Shown: positions 17,131 to 23,951, numbered from the stretch's first letter. The stretch is 31,791 bases of DNA from JBEKOF01 sp049513975 (GCA_049513975.1 JBEKVM010000060.1:1-31791), one strand, 5' to 3'. Translations and numbers: made by a program. Notes: generated by a model from the sequence alone, not told the origin.

Positions 17131-18057
17131 ATGGCCCTCCCCTCCTCTGTAGGCCGCGTGCCCCCACGCGGCGTCCCCGTGCCCCCACGCGGCGAAACCA
17201 TTGGGCCGCCCGCCAACGCCTCGGGGGACCCGGCCCGCCCCGCCCCCTCACCCGGCGTCCCCAATCCCAATGAACCGCCCCCGCGCCGCCTCCGCCGATT
17301 ACACCGCGTTTGGCCGGATCGCGATGGGAACATTTCCTATCTCCTGACGATATGCGTGGAGGGCCGCGCCCGTGTCCTCGACAACGATGACACTTTCCAA
17401 CGTCTCACTGCATTCCTTCTTGACAGCCCGGCGCGCTACCGTTGGTTCGGACGCCGTTTCGTTGTCATGCCCGACCACATCCATTTGATTGCACACATGG
17501 GCCAAGATGCCATCCGCCTCGGTCAATGGATCAAGGCATTGAAGGCGGTGGTCGGTGGATTGGAACGATGCGCGTCTCACGCCGCCGCCTCTGTAGGCCG
17601 CGTGCCCCCACGCGGCGTTCCCGTGCCCCCGCGCGGCGGGCCGCCTGTCAGCGCCGTGTCGGGGGACGCGGCCGGCAACGCTGTCCGCCCCGCCTCTGTA
17701 GGCCGCGTGCCCCCACGCGGCGTTCCCGTGCCCTCACGCGGCGTCCCCGCCGTCTCACCCGGCGCATCCTCGCACGAATTCTCCCGCATCAAACGGTCCT
17801 GGCGCTGGCAGGACGGTTTTCACGACCACAAATTCCGCACACCCGAAAGCGAATCCCGCAAATGGGAATACGTCTGCCTGAACCCGGTGCGCTACGGTTT
17901 GGTCAATCGCCCGGAACAATGGCCCTATGGCGGCGAGGTTTTTTACGATGACGCAGTCCGGCCAAGATTGCTTCCCGGAACACCGTCGTTGTTGGAGACG
18001 GGACTGTTGATCGAGGAGCAGACGCCGCGTGAGGGCACGCGGCCTGCAACCCTGTAG
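17131..18057 (+). CDS. REP-associated tyrosine transposase (RAYT, Y1_Tnp) with in-frame REP inserts
   Basis: A single-strand HUH transposase related to IS200/IS605 TnpA that is expected to cut and move REP palindromes. The two metal-binding histidines are H116 and H118 in M-P-D-H-I-H-L-I, and the catalytic tyrosine is probably Y247 in W-E-Y-V-C-L-N-P-V-R-Y-G-L-V. Three copies of a REP-type sequence lie inside the frame and are read through as V-G-R-V-P-P-R-G-V-P-V-P-P-R-G or near-identical peptides: residues 7-21, 155-169 and 190-204. A fourth, reversed copy encodes the C-terminal T-P-R-E-G-T-R, and the stop TAG itself belongs to a further REP. The natural start may have been replaced by the first copy; the core fold begins near R-L-R-R-L-H-R-V-W. 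Active or not cannot be told from sequence alone, but both motifs survive. Confidence 0.85.
   Translation: MALPSSVGRVPPRGVPVPPRGETIGPPANASGDPARPAPSPGVPNPNEPPPRRLRRLHRVWPDRDGNISYLLTICVEGRARVLDNDDTFQRLTAFLLDSPARYRWFGRRFVVMPDHIHLIAHMGQDAIRLGQWIKALKAVVGGLERCASHAAASVGRVPPRGVPVPPRGGPPVSAVSGDAAGNAVRPASVGRVPPRGVPVPSRGVPAVSPGASSHEFSRIKRSWRWQDGFHDHKFRTPESESRKWEYVCLNPVRYGLVNRPEQWPYGGEVFYDDAVRPRLLPGTPSLLETGLLIEEQTPREGTRPATL
17149..17194. repeat. REP copy A, in RAYT N-terminal coding region
   Basis: Two-part unit: GTAGGCCGCGTG-CCCC-CACGCGGCG followed by TCCCCGTG-CCCC-CACGCGGCG. The palindrome core is CCGCGTGCCCCCACGCGG. It is read in frame as residues 7-21 of the RAYT. Confidence 0.9.
17593..17640. repeat. 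REP copy B, inside RAYT coding region
   Basis: Same unit as copy A with a slightly changed second half (GCCCCCGCGCGGCGGG). It lies between the HUH motif and the catalytic tyrosine and keeps the frame open. Confidence 0.9.
17698..17743. repeat. REP copy C, inside RAYT coding region
   Basis: Same unit, 105 bases after copy B, with CCCTCACGCGGCG in the second half. It is in the same reading frame as A and B. Confidence 0.9.
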
Positions 18058-18197
18058 GCCGCGTGCCCCCACGCGGCGCAAGGGATTCATGTAGGCCGTG
18101 TGCCCCCACGCGGCGTTCCCGTGCCCTCACGCAGCGAAACCATTCCCCCATGTAGGCCCCGTGCCCTCACGCGGCGTTCCCGTGCCCCCACGCGGCG
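18023..18197. repeat. REP array at and after the RAYT stop
   Basis: A reversed copy (18023-18043), then forward copies starting at 18054, 18091 and 18152, each GTAGGCC plus palindrome; the last two carry the second half as well. The TAG at 18055-18057 of the first forward copy ends the RAYT gene. Spacing between copies varies, and the intervening sequence is short and unique. Confidence 0.9.
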
Positions 18198-18210
18198 GAT
18201 CCCAGCCTGC

Positions 18211-18268
18211 TTTTTAACGGGCCGTTAGGGTGAGGGCTTCCCCTCCAATCTTAATCCTAATCTTAATC
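18211..18268. repeat. TTAGGGTGAGG core and hexanucleotide tract, copy 3
   Basis: AACGGGCCGTT (perfect palindrome) runs into TTAGGGTGAGGG (18225-18236), and then CCTCC plus AATCTTAATCCTAATCTTAATC (18247-18268, in four units). Both motif families are found elsewhere in the window. From 18269 to 18357 I see nothing else. Confidence 0.7.
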
Positions 18269-18357
18269 GCTGCAGTCCCACCCGTCCCGGCACGGCCGAA
18301 AACCCGTCCCATCAATCTATTTGACCTTTACCCAGACAATGCCACAATCACCCCGCC

Positions 18358-18565
18358 ATGACGGGACAGCCAAACACCCGCCGCCAGCGCGCGGATCGCG
18401 TGAAGCGGCAGCAAACCGCGTTCTTCAACCACCACGCCCCGGAAGCCCGCGAGATCCCGGACCTGCTGCTGGAGAAATACGCCGCCGACGTTTGGAGGGT
18501 CGCGCGACCTGCTGCTGCCGCGACTGTTTTCGGGGCAGGTGGCATTATTTGATCAAATCCTATGA
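18358..18565 (+). pseudogene. fused remnants: HsdR internal piece and HsdS 3' end (type I R-M)
   Basis: Residues read from 18379 to about 18492 (R-A-D-R-V-K-R-Q-Q-T-A-F-F and D-L-L-L-E-K-Y-A-A-D) resemble the C-terminal part of type I restriction subunit HsdR, where ...I-L-D-x-L-L-E-K-Y-A... is common. A frame shift later, 18503-18565 reads R-D-L-L-L-P-R-L-F-S-G-Q-V-A-L-F and stops; this is the usual C-terminus of the specificity subunit HsdS. The two are joined with no intervening domains, so this is a deletion scar, not a working gene. The HsdS TGA overlaps an ATG (ATGA, 18562-18565) and leads straight into the TIR gene. Confidence 0.75.
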
Positions 18566-18572
18566 GGGAGGA
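18565..18572 (+). promoter_or_regulatory. ribosome binding site of the TIR gene
   Basis: AGGGAGGA lies 7 bases before the ATG at 18580, and starts at the last base of the HsdS stop. It decides the start in favour of 18580 over the ATG at 18562. Confidence 0.65.
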
Positions 18573-18579
18573 AACCCCC

Positions 18580-19578
18580 ATGCAATTCCCGCAGAGCGAC
18601 GACGCGGTGGTGACTACGCTGCTGGAGTTGTTCAGAAATCAGGGAAATCGCATGGCTTGCGAGATCCTCGAAAATGCAAAGGCGCGAATCGAGGAAACTG
18701 ACTACGACCAGTGGGACGGAGGCCAGTATTTGTTCACACTCTTCCTCGATTTGCCCATCAAATTGTTCGCGCGCATTGAGTCTGACGTCCCGAAGATGGA
18801 AAAGCTAATCGCCGGGAAATTGGAGAAGGTGTTGCCCACCTCCGGAAATAGATGGCTTCGCTACGTGGCAATCAAGCCAGTCATGGAAGAACCGCCAAAA
18901 ACGGTTGCCCCAAAAATCGCTCCTGTTGATGTAGAACACCTGTGGAAGCCCGGCATGTTGCGATTATTCCTCAGTCACATCTCAGCCGAGAAGGCAGGTG
19001 TGTCAAAGCTCAAGTCGGCATTGCTAAAATGGGGTGTGGACTCGTTTGTCGCACACATGGACATCGAACCTAACCATGAATGGCAAAAAGAAATTGAATT
19101 GGCGCTTAGATCCATGCATGCATTAGTGGCATTGCTCACGCCAACATTCCATGAGAGCAAGTGGAGTGATCAAGAGGTTGGTTTTGCTCTTGGTAAAGGA
19201 ACGCTGGTGATTCCCGTCAGGCTCGGCCTTGATCCATACGGATTCATAGGAAAGCAACAAGGATTGCCCGGCAAACTGGACGACCCCGAAGACCTCGCTT
19301 CTGGCATTGTAGACTTGCTGCTGAAGGACAGGACAACAGCCGACATGATGAGGGAGGCTTTGATTTTCGGCTTCGAAATGGCCAAGTCCTTCAATGCATC
19401 AATAGCCATTTCCAAAAAAATGCAAGGCTTGAAATATATTTCCACCGATCAACTTCGGCGCATAGAAGCCGCGTGTAAAGAAAACGCGATAGTGAAAAAA
19501 TCGTGGAACGTGCCAGAACGAATCCAGAGCATTGTTAACCGCTTTAAGCCACCTGAGGCGGATGAATCGGAGGTTTGA
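18580..19578 (+). CDS. TIR-domain protein, candidate anti-phage effector
   Basis: 332 residues. An N-terminal domain of about 120 residues that I do not recognise (A-C-E-I-L-E-N-A-K, D-L-P-I-K-L-F-A-R-I) is followed by a TIR domain at about 127-255. The TIR shows the first strand L-R-L-F-L-S-H-I-S, the E-K-A-G-V-S-K-L-K helix, W-G-V-D-S-F-V-A-H, and S-K-W-S-D-Q-E-V-G-F-A-L-G, where E199 is the likely NADase glutamate. A C-terminal helical region of about 75 residues ends the protein. Bacterial TIR proteins of this layout typically degrade NAD+ or make nucleotide signals during infection. The gene sits between an hsdS 3' end and an hsdR 5' start (7 bases after its stop), looks intact, and has lower GC than the flanking core genes, consistent with horizontal transfer. 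Confidence 0.85.
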   Translation: MQFPQSDDAVVTTLLELFRNQGNRMACEILENAKARIEETDYDQWDGGQYLFTLFLDLPIKLFARIESDVPKMEKLIAGKLEKVLPTSGNRWLRYVAIKPVMEEPPKTVAPKIAPVDVEHLWKPGMLRLFLSHISAEKAGVSKLKSALLKWGVDSFVAHMDIEPNHEWQKEIELALRSMHALVALLTPTFHESKWSDQEVGFALGKGTLVIPVRLGLDPYGFIGKQQGLPGKLDDPEDLASGIVDLLLKDRTTADMMREALIFGFEMAKSFNASIAISKKMQGLKYISTDQLRRIEAACKENAIVKKSWNVPERIQSIVNRFKPPEADESEV

Positions 19579-19585
19579 CCAAACC

Positions 19586-19783
19586 ATGAATCAGAACACC
19601 CACGCCGGAGACCAGCATGTTAAGCAATCGTCCATCGGGTTGTTCGCAGACCTTGGCTGGCACACGATGTCGGCGATGGTTCTGCCGTCGTGGGCACTCG
19701 AATTCCAAATCCTAAACCTCCGCCGCACCCGCGACCTGCTGCTGCCGCGTCTGCTGTCGGGGCAGGTCAACCCCAAGAACTGA
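19586..19783 (+). pseudogene. chimeric small frame: HsdR N-terminus joined to HsdS C-terminus
   Basis: 65 codons, open from ATG to TGA. The first 30 residues (D-Q-H-V-K-Q-S-S-I-G-L-F-A-D-L-G-W) match the start of type I HsdR proteins (E-Q-A-x-I-x-L-x-A-x-L-G-W). The last 28 (L-R-R-T-R-D-L-L-L-P-R-L-L-S-G-Q-V) match the HsdS C-terminus. So everything between the first 90 bases of an hsdR and the last 80 of an hsdS further down has been lost. The HsdS tail is a 38-bp direct repeat (35 identical) of 18503-18540. Confidence 0.8.
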
Positions 19784-19786
19784 GCC

Positions 19787-20539
19787 ATGCCTAAGCATCC
19801 AGATGCACTTGGATACCTGAATGACCTCGCCAAGGAGATAAACGAGCCTTGGTTCAAGATGGTCTGCGACCTCGTGGCGGTCAGCGGTGTGTCGGCACTT
19901 GACCTGCCTACGCGTGAAACACTCTTCGCACTCTACAACGGCAGGGCGAGCTACATTGGCATCAAAACCGCCGCCGCCGCCGCTGCTGCACCCGCAGCGC
20001 CCGCAGTTCCGGCAGACTGCCTTGAGCAGCTTTTGGGTTTCGCGAATTTCAAACTCCTCGGTGATGCACTCGACGTTAGCTTCAAAAAGCGCGTCACTTT
20101 GATTTTTGGAGCGAACGGCAGCGGCAAATCCAGCCTGTGCGAGTCCTTGAAGGTTCTCGCAACTCCAGGGCAGCCAAACCGACCCCTTGAGAATGTCCGC
20201 GCCGCGGGCGCTGGCAGCCCATCATTCCGCTTCAAGTTCAAGAGCGACCCTGCGCCCCAGACGTGGACGCCGGCTGCGGGATACGGACCGAGGCGTGCCA
20301 CGCTCAAATATTTCGACATGGCGATTGCGATTCAGAATGTGACCAACGCGGTCGAGCCAGGGCGTGTCATTGTGCTGACCCCGTTCAAACTCCACGTATT
20401 CGAGTGGGCGAAAGCATTGACAACGAAGTTCCGCGACCCTCGCACGGCGTATGTTAGCACAGACAAGGCGATGTTCCAGACTCGCTACAACCAGATTCTG
20501 GGCATTGAAACAGCAATCAAGGGCCGCATCCCACCTTAA
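19787..20539 (+). CDS. P-loop ATPase, shortened; in the prrC-like slot
   Basis: 250 residues, starting 3 bases after the hsdS-tail stop. An N-terminal helical part with an alanine/proline linker is followed by F-A-N-F-K-L-L-G-D-A-L-D-V-S-F and a Walker A G-A-N-G-S-G-K-S-S (108-116, Lys114) as in SMC/RecF-like and PrrC/RloC-like ATPases. A recognisable Walker B and ABC signature are not seen, and the protein ends at G-R-I-P-P, much shorter than most such ATPases, so it is probably truncated or internally deleted. PrrC is the best functional analogy because of the position, but I cannot see its anticodon-nuclease residues. A fragment of an hsdR start follows after 3 bases. Confidence 0.65.
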   Translation: MPKHPDALGYLNDLAKEINEPWFKMVCDLVAVSGVSALDLPTRETLFALYNGRASYIGIKTAAAAAAAPAAPAVPADCLEQLLGFANFKLLGDALDVSFKKRVTLIFGANGSGKSSLCESLKVLATPGQPNRPLENVRAAGAGSPSFRFKFKSDPAPQTWTPAAGYGPRRATLKYFDMAIAIQNVTNAVEPGRVIVLTPFKLHVFEWAKALTTKFRDPRTAYVSTDKAMFQTRYNQILGIETAIKGRIPP

Positions 20540-20542
20540 GCC

Positions 20543-20596
20543 ATGCCCCACGCCTACACCGAAGACCAGCCCATTGAACAGCCCGCCATGAACTGA
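20543..20596 (+). pseudogene. HsdR N-terminal remnant
   Basis: 17 codons then TGA: M-P-H-A-Y-T-E-D-Q-P-I-E-Q-P-A-M-N. This matches the usual beginning of type I HsdR (H-x-Y-T-E-D-x-L-V-E-Q-P-A), and nothing follows it, so the rest of the gene is gone. Confidence 0.65.
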
Positions 20597-20615
20597 ACTG
20601 TCAATTGCACAACAT

Positions 20616-20726
20616 GTAGTGCCAAACGTCACACCACAACAACCCATTACCGCCCAATCCCTCGGCGCCCTCATCAAATCCGCGCGCGACATCATGCGCA
20701 AGGCGGGAAGAAAGGCTGAAGGATAA
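20616..20726 (+). pseudogene. HsdM N-terminal remnant
   Basis: Reads P-I-T-A-Q-S-L-G-A-L-I-K-S-A-R-D-I-M-R-K and then stops after a few odd residues (A-G-R-K-A-E-G). The L-G-x-L-I-K-S-A-R-x-I-M-R-K pattern is the N-terminus of type I DNA methyltransferase HsdM. It has no good start codon of its own. The following 20711-20744 is the low-complexity AAGGCTGAAGGATAAAGGCT, so the break point lies about 20706. Confidence 0.6.
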
Positions 20727-20744
20727 AGGCTAAATGCTAAAACC

Positions 20745-21014
20745 ATGAGCGAGAATCCACAGGATTTGAAACCGAAGACGAAGGCGTTTGCGCTGCGGGT
20801 CATCCGCATGTTTTCCAAGCTGCCGAAGAACGATACGGTCGCTCAGGTGCTCGGCAAACAAGTGCTTCGTTCGGGAACATCCGTCGGCGCGAATTATCGC
20901 GAGGCATCGCGTGGCCGGTCGAAAGCCGAGTTCATTTCCAAGATCGGCGATTGTCTCAAGGAGATTGAGGAAACCGAGTATTGGCTCACAGCGCAGCAGA
21001 GCCGCAACCAATGA
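20745..21014 (+). CDS. four-helix-bundle protein (23S rRNA IVP family), truncated
   Basis: 89 residues. K-A-F-A-L-R-V-I-R-M-F-S-K-L-P, V-L-G-K-Q-V-L-R-S-G-T-S-V-G-A-N-Y-R-E-A-S-R-G-R (split here: R-S-G-T-S-V-G-A-N-Y is the hallmark) and E-I-E-E-T-E-Y-W-L match the family called four helix bundle protein. The usual length is about 115-125 residues; here the fourth helix is replaced by T-A-Q-Q-S-R-N-Q, encoded by the start of the following repeat tract. The function of these proteins is not settled; some are relatives of the Avd protein of diversity-generating retroelements. Confidence 0.75.
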   Translation: MSENPQDLKPKTKAFALRVIRMFSKLPKNDTVAQVLGKQVLRSGTSVGANYREASRGRSKAEFISKIGDCLKEIEETEYWLTAQQSRNQ

Positions 21015-21725
21015 TTGAACCGCGGATAACGCGGATAACGCGGATAAAGGCTCTTCCATCCGTGCCATCCGTGCAATCCGCGGTGAAGATCTTCTCGAAA
21101 CTGCGTGATTCTGACATATTGCAGTGCAAAGAAAAACACATAACGTCTTGTCTCTGCGTTCCTTGCGTTCTTTTGTGGCAAACAATCCTCCATCCGTGAA
21201 ATCCGGGTTGGAAGCCGAACTTCGGCCCGCAGTTCAATTCCTCTGGTTTCAGTTTGCCGCTCTTATGATTTTGCCTTTCCACTCTGCGCTCTCTGAGTTC
21301 TTTGCGGTTATCATCTTGTTGAAATTGCCCGATCCTTCAGCATTGCACTGCACGGGTGGGAAGGCGCAAACTGCTGTTGCCGGCCTGGCGTCTTGGCGCC
21401 TTTGCGATAAATGGCCCTTTTTATTCGTGGAATCGGTACCAAAAAAGTGACGAATCATGCAATTCCAACAAGAGTTTCTCGCTGCGAGGTGTCCAAGCTG
21501 TTGCACCACAGCAAATTCGGAAAGAAAGGCCTATGCCCGCAGATCACGCAGATGCACGCAGATGAAGAACTCTTCTTTTTCCTATCTGCGTCAATCTGCG
21601 TCCATCTGCGGGCAATTCCGGATTCGGTTGCGGCCCTGCCGCCCTGCGTTCTTTTGTGGCCACAAAACCAGCGCCTCCTGCAGCCAATCCATCACTCCAT
21701 GACTCCACCACTCCATCACTCCTCC
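20990..21725. repeat. low-complexity tract of TCTGCG / GCGGATAAC / CCATCACTCC motifs
   Basis: No convincing gene is present. The tract holds GCGGATAAC three times in a row (about 21020-21047), CCATCCGTG/CAATCCGCGG phrases, TTGCGTTCTTTTGTGGC twice (21163, 21645), TCTGCG-type phrases many times, CGCAGATGCACGCAGATG (21547) and TCACTCCATGACTCC repeats (21690-21720). Phrases occur in both orientations and are imperfect, unlike ordinary tandem repeats. Similar phrases are common in the non-coding parts of Verrucomicrobiota and related genomes, from memory. Confidence 0.65.
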
Positions 21726-21735
21726 CCCTAACGCC

Positions 21736-23109
21736 ATGCGGCCCACTCCGGCATCCAAAACATCGAATCCCGCCCCGGCGCAGGACGGCTCCCCCCAACC
21801 CCTCCTGTTCATGGTGTTGGCCGGACTCTTTTTCTTCATCGTCGTCGTCAAGCTCGGCATTCCCGTCATCCTGGACGCCAAAGTATCACCGCCAGACGAC
21901 TGGTTGGATGCCATTTTTGGCTACAACAACTACTCCTGGCAGGACAAATGGGGTTATCTGCTGATGGTTCCGGTGCTCGCCGCGGGGCTGTTCGCCATCC
22001 GCTGGAAGCCCTTCCCCGGAAAATGGCCCGGGCTTCTCCTCCTGCCCTTGCTCTGGCTCGGCTGGGAATCCATTGCCGCCGCCGCCTGCAACTCTCCCAA
22101 GCTGGCCGGACCGGTGATGGCCCATTTTTCCGCTTGCGTGGCGTTCTTCTATTTGGGGTTCTTCGCCCTGCGCGGCGTGCGCAATCCCTGGCCGGTCTGG
22201 GCCGGCCTGGGTCTGGCCCTTTGCTGGGTCCTGCACACTGCCATGACCCAGCACTTTGGCGGCTTGGAGGCGACCCGGAAGATGGTTTTGGAAGGCAGGA
22301 CTGACATGCCGCCGGAACTTCTGAAGTTTGTGAATGATCCAGCCTATTTGGCCAGATTGCGCAGTGATCGCGTTGCAGGCACGTTCATGTATCCCAACGG
22401 CCTGGCCGCCGGACTGCTTCTGCTCCTGCCCATCAGCCTGGTTTTCCTGTGGCAGGTTGCGCCCAAAGTCCGCGCCGGAATCCGGGTTTTGTTCCTCGCC
22501 GTCTTAGGGGGGTGCGGACTGGCCTGTTTGTATTGGTCCGGCTCAAAGGCAGCCTTGCTGTTCATGATTTTATTGGGAGTCCTCGCCCTCGGCCATTCCC
22601 CTCTGCGGATGGCTTGGAAACGGACCTTGATCTACGGCCTGATCGCCCTTGGCCTCATCGGTTTCACCATCAAATACGCCGATTCTGTCGCGCGCGGCAA
22701 GAAGAGCATGGTGGCGCGGTTGAACTATTGGCAGGCTGCGATCCAAATCACCTGGCAGCATCCCATCCTTGGCACCGGGCCGGGCACTTTCGGGCCTGCC
22801 TACGAACCATTTCAACCCCCAAACGGCGAATTGCCCAAGCTTACTCATAACGATTATCTGGAACAAGCCTCAGATTCCGGGATTATTGGGTTTCTGACGT
22901 TTTCCGGCCTGATTGTGGGGTCAATTGCGTATGTGTATCGTTATAGATTGATAAAAAAAGGCGAATTATACACGGTCAGATTTGCGGTCTGGCTGGGATT
23001 ATTGGGGCTGTTCCTGCATTCAGGAATGGAGTTCAACCTCTACTATCCGGCACTGGCGTGGCCCTCATTCTTTCTCTTAGGATGGCTTTGGGGATTGGAC
23101 GAGGAATGA
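21736..23109 (+). CDS. O-antigen ligase/polymerase family membrane protein
   Basis: 457 residues with about ten to twelve hydrophobic segments and a large loop before the motif G-T-G-P-G-T-F ... H-N-D-Y-L-E-Q-A-S-D-S-G, which is the Wzy_C signature (ligases such as WaaL and polymerases such as Wzy). Such proteins act at the inner membrane on undecaprenyl-linked polysaccharide. The start at 21736 gives a short polar N-terminus before the first helix. Whether it is a ligase or a polymerase cannot be decided; no glycosyltransferase neighbours are in the window, so it is isolated from a polysaccharide cluster. Confidence 0.85.
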   Translation: MRPTPASKTSNPAPAQDGSPQPLLFMVLAGLFFFIVVVKLGIPVILDAKVSPPDDWLDAIFGYNNYSWQDKWGYLLMVPVLAAGLFAIRWKPFPGKWPGLLLLPLLWLGWESIAAAACNSPKLAGPVMAHFSACVAFFYLGFFALRGVRNPWPVWAGLGLALCWVLHTAMTQHFGGLEATRKMVLEGRTDMPPELLKFVNDPAYLARLRSDRVAGTFMYPNGLAAGLLLLLPISLVFLWQVAPKVRAGIRVLFLAVLGGCGLACLYWSGSKAALLFMILLGVLALGHSPLRMAWKRTLIYGLIALGLIGFTIKYADSVARGKKSMVARLNYWQAAIQITWQHPILGTGPGTFGPAYEPFQPPNGELPKLTHNDYLEQASDSGIIGFLTFSGLIVGSIAYVYRYRLIKKGELYTVRFAVWLGLLGLFLHSGMEFNLYYPALAWPSFFLLGWLWGLDEE

Positions 23110-23321
23110 CGAGCTCACAGCCGTCAACGAAAGAACCAACACTGTGGCTGTCTTTGGGGGTTGCAGGAGGGATGACAAGGCTGGCCCGCATGATGCTCAT
23201 CATCACAATACATTATGCCTTTTGAGTCAGTTATCGTTAAAGTTTTCATCCTCCGGCTCAAAAATGCTGAAAAACCCCGTTTCTACCCCATTTACCCCGT
23301 CATTTCCCCTGATTTTATTCC

Positions 23322-23350
23322 TTGACGGAAATCTCTCAACCCCCTATTCT
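23322..23350 (+). promoter_or_regulatory. sigma70-type promoter for accBC
   Basis: TTGACG (-35, 23322-23327), 17-base spacer, TATTCT (-10, 23345-23350), predicted start near 23357, leaving a leader of about 110 bases. In the rest of the 23110-23468 gap I see no gene or riboswitch. Confidence 0.6.
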
Positions 23351-23468
23351 CTGCCGCAACGAAAATCATGTTCAAAGCAGAGTCGTTGCTCGACTACTGC
23401 TTTTTTGGTTCAATGCATATCAAAGAAACAGGCACATATAGGAATGTCCGGTTCCAGAAGGAGGATGC

Positions 23469-23951
23469 ATGGATTTAAAAGACATCAAGGCGATCATAGA
23501 CCTGATGCGGAAGAACAACCTCTCCGAGTTCGAATTGGAACGTCAGGAATACAAAATCAAATTGAAGCGAGGCGGGGGCGGCGTCCACCCGGTATCTGAG
23601 GAATCCGGTTACTACCCACTTGCCGCGATCACCCCTGTTCCGCCTCCGCTGCCCGCCCCGTCGTCGGTTGCAGCGGCAGCCCCGGCGAATACGGCGGCAG
23701 CAGGCCCCGCCTCATTGGAAATCGAGTCTCCCATGATCGGCACTTTTTACCGGGCGCCATCGCCGGAATCGCAAAGCTATGTGGAAGTGGGGAGCGAAGT
23801 GAACCCGGAGACCATCGTGTGCCTCATCGAGGCGATGAAAGTGATGAACGAAATTAAAGCCGAAGTCAAAGGGGTCGTTACCCACATTCTCGTCGAAAAC
23901 GCCAAGCCGGTCGAATTCGGCCAACCGCTTTTCCGGATCCGTCCGAGTTAG
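23469..23951 (+). CDS. accB: acetyl-CoA carboxylase biotin carboxyl carrier protein
   Basis: Carries biotin for acetyl-CoA carboxylase, the first step of fatty-acid synthesis. 160 residues: an N-terminal M-D-L-K-D-I-K-A-I-I-D-L-M, a flexible Pro/Ala linker (about 55-80), then the biotinyl domain with P-M-I-G-T-F-Y and the biotin site E-A-M-K-V-M-N (Lys124). The Shine-Dalgarno AAGGAGG (23458-23464) lies 4 bases before this ATG. Leads the operon with accC 32 bases downstream. Confidence 0.97.
   Translation: MDLKDIKAIIDLMRKNNLSEFELERQEYKIKLKRGGGGVHPVSEESGYYPLAAITPVPPPLPAPSSVAAAAPANTAAAGPASLEIESPMIGTFYRAPSPESQSYVEVGSEVNPETIVCLIEAMKVMNEIKAEVKGVVTHILVENAKPVEFGQPLFRIRPS

Noticed and set aside
17149..18197. 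CRISPR array
   Set aside because: The units are palindromic, irregularly spaced, partly in the opposite direction and partly coding; there are no regular unique spacers and no cas genes.
20745..21014. Avd protein of a diversity-generating retroelement
   Set aside because: The fold family fits, but no reverse transcriptase or template/variable repeat pair was seen in the window.
23110..23320. Riboswitch or terminator after the O-antigen ligase-like gene
   Set aside because: Only a 6-bp ACAGCC/GGCTGT pairing with a large loop is visible, and no known riboswitch motif.
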